Below, one piece after another: positions 1-6,570 of a stretch of DNA of 12,553 bases. A program made the position numbers and the translations under genes. The notes beneath the pieces were generated by a model. It saw nothing but the letters and a program-made list of their open reading frames with translations, was not told where the DNA came from and did not search any database. Positions within the stretch are counted from its first letter, which is position 1; each line of letters begins with the position of its first letter. The stretch covers positions 1-12,553 of the forward strand of contig JAEDMC010000077.1 in assembly GCA_016303225.1 (NCBI GenBank), given 5' to 3'. The stretch comes from Kiritimatiellia bacterium. Lineage in GTDB: Bacteria > Verrucomicrobiota > Kiritimatiellia > RFP12 > UBA1067.

Positions 1-469
1 GCTTCTGCGCGAGAAAGATGCCGACGATCGACCCGACCGGATTCATCGCCTGCGCAAAGTTGAGCCGCCGGATCGCGCTTTTCGGGTCACCGAGCGCCAG
101 CATGCAGGAATTGGAAGACGCCTCGAGAATCGCGCACCCGCCAGCCACGACGAAGATGCCGATGAAGTAGAAGTCAAAGCTCTGCTGCACGCAGGCGGGA
201 ATATACAAGAGCGCTCCGCAGACGTAGACGCCGAGCCCCACGAGAATGCCGACGCGGAACGAAAACTCCTCCACCAGGATCGAGGTGAACATCGCGAGGA
301 CCGCATACGCGCCGTAGAACGCGACCTGCACCAGCACCGCCCGCGACTGGTCCATCGTGAAGATGCGCTGAAACGCCGGCACCAGGTTGTCCGACATGTT
401 GTTCACGACCCCCCACAGCGCAAAGCAGAGGATCAGCAGGAAAACCGTCAGCCGGGAGTTCTTCTTCAT
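1..469 (-). CDS. fucP: FHS-family sugar:proton symporter, FucP-like (N-terminal part)
   Basis: This is the first 156 codons of a Major Facilitator Superfamily transporter that continues beyond the left edge. The reading MKKNSRLTVFLLILCFALWG shows a short basic N-terminus followed by a first membrane helix, and further hydrophobic segments lie at about residues 45-65, 73-92 and 100-118. Asp27 (in NNMSDNLVPAF) and Glu116 (in AILEASSN) are 89 residues apart. As I recall E. coli FucP, its two key residues Asp46 and Glu135 have the same spacing and similar surroundings. The segment LNFAQAMNPVGSIVG (136-150) is typical of the FHS family of fucose, glucose and galactose permeases. The protein would import a sugar with protons across the inner membrane; the substrate is not certain. 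The ATG lies only 3 bases after the hipA stop, with no clear Shine-Dalgarno site, so it may be read through from hipBA. Confidence 0.8.
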   Translation of the reverse strand, partial: MKKNSRLTVFLLILCFALWGVVNNMSDNLVPAFQRIFTMDQSRAVLVQVAFYGAYAVLAMFTSILVEEFSFRVGILVGLGVYVCGALLYIPACVQQSFDFYFIGIFVVAGGCAILEASSNSCMLALGDPKSAIRRLNFAQAMNPVGSIVGIFLAQK

Positions 470-472
470 TGT

Positions 473-1702
473 TTAGGTCGACAGCTGTCGGATACGAGTG
501 TGAATGCCCTGGCAAATGTCATGATAGACGGGTGAAGGCCAACGGACGTTGACCTCGTCGAGGAGATCGGGCAACACCCGGCGAATCGCCGCCACCTGAC
601 GGACAATCGAATCACGAACCGCCTTCTCGCCTATTCCCGCGCGCTCGAAGGTGCGGACGATCTTGCCGGACGTCACCCATCGAAACTCGAACTTGCCGTC
701 CAGCTTCATCGCCATCTTCTTCGCGATCGGCGGATAGACCGCCGTGCAAATGAGATCGTATTGCGGCGCGAGACGTGGATGGTTTCCGTGATAGAGAACG
801 GAGAAGTTCTTGCCGTGCGCATCGCCGTTGCCGATGAGAAAATTGAAGACCACGCGGTCAACGAACGCGAGCATGTCCGCGCCGGGCAGCCGCATGTCCC
901 GCAGCAACCTCGCGCATTCGACGACCGACGGGCCACCCTGATCCTGATACTTCACCTCCGGGCGGCAGCGAAGAAGCTGACAGAAATCCTCCTGATGAAG
1001 CCGACGGACGACGCCATCGACCGTCTCGCGGTCATAGCGCCGCGTCACGTAATAATCAGCTCCGGCAACACGAAGAATCTCGCAGTCCGCCGTGTCAAAG
1101 CCACAGCGAGACGAAAGCTTCATGCAGAAATGCTCGTTGTAAACCGACTCCGGAAACCGCTCGATACCCGGCTTGATGATATGCGTCGACGGTGTGCCGT
1201 GAAGCGGCAGGGAAATGCGTCCCTTCCGCAAGCAGGCGATGAGCTTGTCCTGAGCGCCAGCCCCCGAAATACCGCGGAAATCGTCGGCAATGCCCAGGGG
1301 CCGCGTCCCGAGGTTCCGCAGCAGAGCATCTGCCTCAGCGTCAGACAGCTCGCGATAAACGGGTTCTTCTGGACGTTGCGGCTTCTTGCCTGGCACCCAG
1401 AAGGCAACAGCACCGGCGCAGTCGCCTCCAATCATCCGTAAAAGTCCAAAAGTGTCTTCGGCCGACAGCTTGAGTATCTCGGCGATTCGCCGACGCACGC
1501 CTTCGTCCGGCAACAGATTCGAGAAGAAGGCCATCACATCGCGTTCCTCATAAACGCGATCGCTGAGCGGAAGCGTCGAGGACACGACGGCCGGTGATTC
1601 AGAGGACAAATACTCCGGAAGATAGCGGAAGGTCACGCCCTTTTCCGAACGTTCCAACGCACCGACAAGCCGGTCGCACAGATAGACGTCAAGCCGCTCC
1701 AT
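473..1702 (-). CDS. hipA: HipA-type serine/threonine kinase toxin
   Basis: A 409-residue HipA-family kinase, close to the 440 residues of E. coli HipA. In E. coli, HipA phosphorylates glutamyl-tRNA synthetase and induces growth arrest; the target here is unknown. The N-terminal couple-HipA region spans about residues 3-105. The segment DFRGISGAGAQDK (141-153) matches the loop of E. coli HipA containing Ser150, and Ser146 is the equivalent autophosphorylation site. Lys177 in THIIKPG is the likely ATP-binding lysine. Asp294 in GNGDAHGKNF is the catalytic aspartate with Asn299, and Asp316 in QYDLIC is the metal-binding aspartate. All key residues are present, so the toxin looks active. Its ATG shares one base with the stop of hipB (TGATG), the usual translational coupling of hipBA. 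Confidence 0.93.
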   Translation of the reverse strand: MERLDVYLCDRLVGALERSEKGVTFRYLPEYLSSESPAVVSSTLPLSDRVYEERDVMAFFSNLLPDEGVRRRIAEILKLSAEDTFGLLRMIGGDCAGAVAFWVPGKKPQRPEEPVYRELSDAEADALLRNLGTRPLGIADDFRGISGAGAQDKLIACLRKGRISLPLHGTPSTHIIKPGIERFPESVYNEHFCMKLSSRCGFDTADCEILRVAGADYYVTRRYDRETVDGVVRRLHQEDFCQLLRCRPEVKYQDQGGPSVVECARLLRDMRLPGADMLAFVDRVVFNFLIGNGDAHGKNFSVLYHGNHPRLAPQYDLICTAVYPPIAKKMAMKLDGKFEFRWVTSGKIVRTFERAGIGEKAVRDSIVRQVAAIRRVLPDLLDEVNVRWPSPVYHDICQGIHTRIRQLST

Positions 1703-1932
1703 CAGGCTTCATCCCACGGACTGTGAACATATAGCCCCAAACCCAACGCAGCAATAACCGCCAGCAGTTTCTGCAACTGCACCGTCCCCTTTCCGTTTTC
1801 AAGATCGGAAACAAAACGAATGCCGGTATTGGCCAGCCCGGCCAACTGCAACTGCGTCAACCCCTGACGCTTTCGCTCATCCTGAACCAGTTTTCCAACA
1901 GCTTCGGACGATATGAGATTGTCCTCTTTCAT
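1702..1932 (-). CDS. hipB: HipB-type XRE antitoxin and autorepressor
   Basis: A 76-residue protein with one Cro/C1-type helix-turn-helix at about residues 15-48 (VQDERKRQGLTQLQLAGLAN, then GIRFVSDLENGK). It is the antitoxin and DNA-binding partner of HipA encoded next to it. I start it at ATG 1930-1932 (MKEDNLISSE). An in-frame TTG further upstream at 1972-1974 would lie inside the predicted -35 element, so it is unlikely. The predicted transcription start falls only about 7 bases before the ATG, so the mRNA would be nearly leaderless, with at most a weak GGGA upstream. Two identical 16-base inverted sites around the promoter fit autorepression. The C-terminus (YVHSPWDEA) is short. In E. coli the HipB tail contributes to degradation; no claim is made here. 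Confidence 0.88.
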   Translation of the reverse strand: MKEDNLISSEAVGKLVQDERKRQGLTQLQLAGLANTGIRFVSDLENGKGTVQLQKLLAVIAALGLGLYVHSPWDEA

Positions 1933-1998
1933 ATTCCCGAGCGGTAATATACCATATTTTCTCCGACAACGCAACGGCGAACATTACCGCTCGGGAAT
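1933..1998. promoter_or_regulatory. Paired HipB operators (perfect 16-base inverted repeat)
   Basis: The sequence ATTCCCGAGCGGTAAT at 1933-1948 recurs as its exact reverse complement at 1983-1998, 50 bases apart. Each arm is itself a partial palindrome (ATT-CCG-CGG-AAT core with four non-matching positions), as expected for a site bound by a repressor dimer. The left arm covers the -10 box and the start region of hipB; the right arm sits just upstream of the -35. E. coli hipBA likewise has several short palindromic HipB sites around its promoter, though with a different sequence. Binding by this HipB is inferred from position. Confidence 0.7.
1946..1974 (-). promoter_or_regulatory. hipBA promoter
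   Basis: On the minus strand a -35 element TTGCGT (1969-1974) and a -10 element TATATT (1946-1951) are separated by exactly 17 bases. The -10 overlaps the left operator arm and the expected start of transcription lies near 1939, just before the hipB ATG. The elements were read by eye. Confidence 0.6.
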
Positions 1999-2203
1999 GT
2001 AAATATGAATGTTCCCAACCTCTTCGCTCCTACTGACGACAGCGCAGATCCATTCCCACAACTTCATTTCTCCCTTCTGCCGACAGCCAAAACTCCAACC
2101 GTGAAGCCATTCGCCTCCACCAGTGCAGCCCGCCGCCCCCTCCCGTGCAGCAAGCCAGCCCCACAGGGCGTCTCGCACATTGGCACACCCGTTCGATTTC
2201 TCA
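1999..2203. other. Intergenic gap between the restriction operon and hipBA
   Basis: About 200 bases lie between the stop of the 398-residue gene and the hip operators. I see no convincing gene and no hairpin followed by a T-run that would end the restriction operon. A 27-codon minus-strand reading preceded by GGGAGA ends at 1984, but it resembles nothing I know, so I do not call it. Confidence 0.5.
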
Positions 2204-3400
2204 TCATTGAAGGTGCTCGGACATCGACAAGGCCGAAGCGTATGCGGCCTTGTAAGGGAGCCCAAGCATATCAAGCTTGTCCGGAAATGCCTTCGCCCAT
2301 GTGACATAGTAGTACGCCAAGACTTCCTCGCCGTACATTTCGCCGCGGTTCGGGAGTCCCTTGAGCGCGTACTTCTTCGTCGGGTTGATGCCCTGCGCAC
2401 CCAGCATCGCAATCTCGACGGCGAGGGTGCGAACCGCCTCAAGCGGCCAGCCCCGCAGTTCGCGCAGCACCTTGAAGAGTCCGAGCGTCATCAGTTCGGC
2501 ATCGCCCTTCCCGTCACCATGATGCGCATAGAAGTCCGTCAGCACCTTGCGTTGCTCTTCGGTCAATCCATTGTCGGCACTCGGACTGGACTTGACCGGC
2601 GCGATTTCAAGAACGGCAAGGTGGGCGTAGCAATCGACCTTCAGCTCCTTCATGAGCCGGGCGACCACATCACCGGCAATCTTGCCACTCGTCAGGAGCG
2701 CATCGCGCTCGGACCGGTAGAGCCCGTAAAGATCGAGCGCCGCGTCGATTTCGTCCGGCGTCGGAGCGTAGGCGTCGATCAGCTTCTTCCCGCACACCTC
2801 GCCGCACTTCATCGCGAAGAGCAGGTTCAGCCGACGGTTGTCCGTGACGACGAATTCGGGATAGATCGAGAGTAGCTTTTCATGGCTCAGCGCCGCGCCC
2901 TCGACCGCCGCCGAGGCAAGATACCGCTTCATATCCTCGACTGCGTCGGGATAGTCCTTCAGCACCACGTCCGCCGCCAGCAGCTCGACAATCTGCGAGC
3001 TGCATTGCGTGCAAAGTCCGCCGCACAGCATATTGATGATGCCGTCCGCGTTCCTCCCCTGTCGCGCCATCAGTGCCGCGCCGACGCGGTCGCACCGAAC
3101 ATCTGCCTCAAACCGGCTGATCTCCTCCCGTGACGAGACCGCCTGCTGAACGCCAAACTCGCCCTCCACCGTCTTCCGCAGCTGGAGCTTCGTCGCCAGC
3201 ATCATCATGAATACGGGATACTCGCTCACGCACCGCACCGGATTGACCCGCACCACATGCCGGTCGCGTCCGTAGTTCCGCGCATACTCCATCTTGCAGG
3301 GATACTTCGCCTCCCGGTCCTCCACCACCTCAACCTGGCATCCGAGCAGCCGCTCCAGCTCGTCCCGCATCCCCGCCGCAAACTTCGTCTTCAGTTTCAT
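2204..3400 (-). CDS. Unrecognised protein, third gene of the mod-res operon
   Basis: A 398-residue soluble protein without signal peptide or membrane helix; I do not recognise its family with confidence. It has a perfect GGAGGTGA ribosome-binding site, and its ATG overlaps the res stop by four bases (ATGA), so it is made together with Res. Visible features are HVVRVNPVRCVSEYP (48-62) followed by MMMLATKLQLR (65-75), a Cys-rich stretch CGGLCTQC (126-133), and a conserved-looking C-terminus INPTKKYALKGLP (338-350) with GEEVLAYYYVTW (357-368). From memory, this order of a HIIR-NP strand, a helix, and a late KY-LK-LP / LL--MYV block resembles ImmA-like metallopeptidase-related proteins. However, the expected HExxH motif is absent here, so it would be a degenerate, non-catalytic relative. 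That link is weak. A role as accessory or regulatory partner of the Res protein is inferred from coupling. Confidence 0.85.
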   Translation of the reverse strand: MKLKTKFAAGMRDELERLLGCQVEVVEDREAKYPCKMEYARNYGRDRHVVRVNPVRCVSEYPVFMMMLATKLQLRKTVEGEFGVQQAVSSREEISRFEADVRCDRVGAALMARQGRNADGIINMLCGGLCTQCSSQIVELLAADVVLKDYPDAVEDMKRYLASAAVEGAALSHEKLLSIYPEFVVTDNRRLNLLFAMKCGEVCGKKLIDAYAPTPDEIDAALDLYGLYRSERDALLTSGKIAGDVVARLMKELKVDCYAHLAVLEIAPVKSSPSADNGLTEEQRKVLTDFYAHHGDGKGDAELMTLGLFKVLRELRGWPLEAVRTLAVEIAMLGAQGINPTKKYALKGLPNRGEMYGEEVLAYYYVTWAKAFPDKLDMLGLPYKAAYASALSMSEHLQ

Positions 3401-6400
3401 GTCGTCTCACCTCCCGCTTTCACGCTTTCCGCCACAACCTGGCAACTCGTGCGCAGAACCCCGACTATGCGATATCCTTGAGTTGGATCGAGCTCAATAT
3501 CGTCATAATCAGGATTCAACGGCCTGAAGATCACCTTCCCGCCCTCATGCACAAGCTTCTTAATCGAATAGGATCCTCTTGTCTCGCCGTCAATCACGTC
3601 GGCATGCTCGGCCAAAACGATGGCATTGTCCTCCGGCACCTCATTTTCCCGATATTCGAAGACACAATACTCACCGTCATGAATCCGCGGTTCCATCGAA
3701 TGGCCGACGGCTCGAACGACATACAGATTCTCGTTCCGAGTCAAGCGACCGGATATCCGTACCCAATCCGCCGGATCCTCGACAAGTCGTTCCTCACCAA
3801 AACGGCCACAGGCCGCAGCAAGTGTGTAGAGCGGCAGGTACTCGCGATACATGAGGGCCTCGCCAACTTCATGAAGAATTTCGGGGACGCCAAGTTCGTG
3901 CACATTCTCCAACAGCTTCAGTTGATCCACGCCCGACTGCAATCCCAGTTTCGCCTGAAGACTCGGAATGAGTCGATAATCCATTCCGCTTGCGACCGCC
4001 ACTTGCCGTGCATACGCCGCCTTGGCCAACACAACGGGCTTGTCGATCATATTCTCGCCCTTCACCTCGACAATAAGATACGACCCGTCCTTCTTTTGCA
4101 CTAGGAAATCCGGGTAGTAGTTTCGCAGGGTGTTTGATTCGGGATCTATGTAACTAACGAAGAACTCCGTCTGCCCGTGCGTCAGCATACCCGTAAACCA
4201 AATCTTCTCGACGTCCTTGTCTTGCAGGACATTCCAGAAAAAGTCCTTTTCGGGATTCGAGTCGAAGCAATAGTTATCAAGGTGAAAACTTTTCGCGTTA
4301 AAACCATCATACGGTTTCTCGCCCCGCGTGGCCAAGAGCCCATCCTTCACGTGGAAAGAGAAATATCCCTGCCCGTTTTCAGGCGGCTTGACCAACAAGA
4401 CCTCTTCTTCCTTCACCTCGGTTCGGACCTGAGTTTCATAAAGCCCCTTGAAGAGTCGAGGGATGATCTCGTCATAAAGCAGCTCGTTGCATGTGTTGAC
4501 GACCTCCAGCACGGCCGCCATGCCCTCCTCGGAATTCTCGAGGATCTCCTCGATCCGAGCGGGACTGAGATTGAGATACCGGGCAATTTCAGCCGTGAGG
4601 GTCAGAGGCGTAAACTCGCGCTTTTCCTTTGCCGCGTAAAGCACGGTCTGCGGCACCGCCTCGCGGTCAAGATGGCGTATGTCCGACGTTGTCCTGACGA
4701 TCTGATACTTGCCAAAATCATATGTATTCGTGTCGAACTTCGCCTTGCGCACAAGCTTCCTCTCGTGCACCTCGTAATGATTGACAACACGCTTGATCCG
4801 AACCTTCACGGGAGGCGGAACGGGACGAACCTCGACAGGTTTGCGTCCCTTTACCCCAGCGCCGCTCAACTCGTCAACGTTCATCTGGAAGTTGTTCTTG
4901 AGCTCCTCGTTGAGTATCTCCTTGTTCTTGTCCGAGAGGTACACGTAGCCGGTTTCCTGCAACGGCCCAATCGACCGCAAACACCGCATCGTCGCCTGCA
5001 GGACGAAAATCTTGGAGTCTGGGTCACGGTGCATCGCCACGGCGAAAAGCGAGCGGCAGTTCCAGCCCTCGCGTCCCTTGTTCACCAGCAATATGAACTG
5101 CTTCGTTGACTTCGCGGTGTCCAGATCCCGGAATTCGCGCAGGTCGTCGTTCGTCGTCCCGTCGTCACCGACATTCCGAAGGATCTTGTCCGTGGGGATG
5201 CCGAGCTCGATTAGCACATCCTCGACGATCGGGCGCACCTTGCGGTCAAGGTCGTCGATCTTTGCCGCGAAGATCGCCATCTTCGGCAGCATTCCCTCGT
5301 ACCGCTTCTCCCCCCTCCCCGTCTTCTCCCAGAAATCCCGGATTGCCTCGCGAAGGAACTCCTTCTCCTTCGTATTGGAATAGCCGGACACCTCCGCCTG
5401 TTTCAAATACTCGTGGTCGATGGCGTTCTTGAGCGAGTATGTGTACACGACCTCGGGCAAAAGCACGTTGTTCACAAACGGCGTGCCCGTATAGTTGTAA
5501 CACGCCACGACACTTGACCCGGATGCCTTGAGATGCTTCGCCAGCTCGTTGATCGTGCTGCGCAGGGACGTCGCCTTCTTGTCGGAAAAATCACCCTCCA
5601 ACTTCGTGCCGAAGACATGGTGCGCCTCATCGACATAGACGCCGAGATTCGTGAGCCGCTTCAGCATTTCAAAGCGCTGGTTGCTGATCAGCTCCGTCTC
5701 GTCTTCGGCTTCCGTGTCGAAATCAAGAAGTTCGGCAAACGGATTCTTGTCCTTCGTCCGCATCTCCTCGGCCACGGACTTGTACTTGTTCTCGACCTTG
5801 AAGAGCAAATCTCCCGCCGACTTTTCCTTGTGCGACTTCTTGAGGATGATCTTCTGATTGTTGGTGATGATGATGTTGAAGTCCGACCCGGGCGTAATCG
5901 CGAGCGACATCGAGGCGTCGTCGAGATAATGGTACTTGATGCACTTGGCGAGGTTCGCCGCATACTTCCCGGCCGGAACGACCTTTGCCATGTCCAAGGT
6001 CTGGATTTCCTTCAGGGACTGCAAAACCGTCTTATCCGGCGCAAACACCAGAGCATTATGGCAGTACTTGGGGTCTTGCGGATACTTGGCCGCCAGGATG
6101 AACTCGTAGAAAATGCACGTCGCCATCAGCGTCGTCTTGCCGAGCCCCATCGTCAGGGCATAAATAAAGTTCGGATAGAGATTACACCCCGCCGCCATGC
6201 GGTCAAAGGACGCCTTAAAGGTGTCCGCGTCCAATTCCGCAAAAAGTGCAAGATCGTCGTTGCGCAGCTTCACGTTCTGCCGATTCGAGAACACGCCGAC
6301 CCGACCCTGCCAATCCTTGAAGACAGTCGAGAGCCGGGCGTTTCCACAATACTCTTTCAAGAAGACATACATCTCCAGCGCCTCGAACTGGGGCTTGCGC

Positions 6401-6570
6401 AGATAACACGTCTTCTTTTTCTCGTCATCACCCGGATCGTTCGCCCGGAGAAACTTCCGCGTGAGCGGCTTGTAGTGCGTCCAGATCTCCTTCTTGTTGG
6501 CCGCGTAGAACTGCCAAAGATACTCGTAGAACGGCGCGTACTGGACCGCGCTTTTCCTCTGCCGCGCCAT
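3397..6570 (-). CDS. res: Type III-like restriction helicase-endonuclease (Res) fused to an S24 (LexA/UmuD-like) peptidase domain
   Basis: A 1057-residue protein with three parts. (1) An SF2 helicase: Walker A MGLGKTT (141-147), DEAHH (314-318), TGTPF (361-365), KGREGWNCRSL (498-508) and QATMRCLRSIG (525-535). It should couple ATP hydrolysis to motion on DNA. (2) A PD-(D/E)XK nuclease, YYPDFLVQKKDGSYLIVEVK (818-837), with Asp821, Glu835 and Lys837, as in Type III Res subunits. (3) A C-terminal S24 peptidase, about 912-1045: possible cleavage bond Cys921-Gly922, catalytic Ser958 in VGHSMEP, general-base Lys1004 in SYSIKKL, then GGKVIFRPLNPDY as in LexA and UmuD. The helicase and nuclease are canonical; the peptidase is an unusual addition. 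AGGAGG precedes the ATG by 7 bases, and the ATG shares one base with the mod stop. Res normally works in complex with Mod. Confidence 0.92.
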   Translation of the reverse strand: MARQRKSAVQYAPFYEYLWQFYAANKKEIWTHYKPLTRKFLRANDPGDDEKKKTCYLRKPQFEALEMYVFLKEYCGNARLSTVFKDWQGRVGVFSNRQNVKLRNDDLALFAELDADTFKASFDRMAAGCNLYPNFIYALTMGLGKTTLMATCIFYEFILAAKYPQDPKYCHNALVFAPDKTVLQSLKEIQTLDMAKVVPAGKYAANLAKCIKYHYLDDASMSLAITPGSDFNIIITNNQKIILKKSHKEKSAGDLLFKVENKYKSVAEEMRTKDKNPFAELLDFDTEAEDETELISNQRFEMLKRLTNLGVYVDEAHHVFGTKLEGDFSDKKATSLRSTINELAKHLKASGSSVVACYNYTGTPFVNNVLLPEVVYTYSLKNAIDHEYLKQAEVSGYSNTKEKEFLREAIRDFWEKTGRGEKRYEGMLPKMAIFAAKIDDLDRKVRPIVEDVLIELGIPTDKILRNVGDDGTTNDDLREFRDLDTAKSTKQFILLVNKGREGWNCRSLFAVAMHRDPDSKIFVLQATMRCLRSIGPLQETGYVYLSDKNKEILNEELKNNFQMNVDELSGAGVKGRKPVEVRPVPPPVKVRIKRVVNHYEVHERKLVRKAKFDTNTYDFGKYQIVRTTSDIRHLDREAVPQTVLYAAKEKREFTPLTLTAEIARYLNLSPARIEEILENSEEGMAAVLEVVNTCNELLYDEIIPRLFKGLYETQVRTEVKEEEVLLVKPPENGQGYFSFHVKDGLLATRGEKPYDGFNAKSFHLDNYCFDSNPEKDFFWNVLQDKDVEKIWFTGMLTHGQTEFFVSYIDPESNTLRNYYPDFLVQKKDGSYLIVEVKGENMIDKPVVLAKAAYARQVAVASGMDYRLIPSLQAKLGLQSGVDQLKLLENVHELGVPEILHEVGEALMYREYLPLYTLAAACGRFGEERLVEDPADWVRISGRLTRNENLYVVRAVGHSMEPRIHDGEYCVFEYRENEVPEDNAIVLAEHADVIDGETRGSYSIKKLVHEGGKVIFRPLNPDYDDIELDPTQGYRIVGVLRTSCQVVAESVKAGGETT

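Noticed and set aside
761..1441. Long plus-strand reading frame (226 codons)
   Set aside because: It lies wholly opposite hipA, whose catalytic motifs are clear. The predicted protein has no recognisable features and only reflects codon bias on the other strand.
1984..2442. Minus-strand frame overlapping the end of the 398-residue gene
   Set aside because: Most of it overlaps a better-supported gene in another frame. The non-overlapping tail is Gly/Trp-rich with no known pattern.
4177..5109. Plus-strand reading frame of 310 codons opposite res
   Set aside because: Antisense shadow of the Res coding sequence; composition is rich in Arg, Leu, His and Val as is usual for such shadows, with no motifs.
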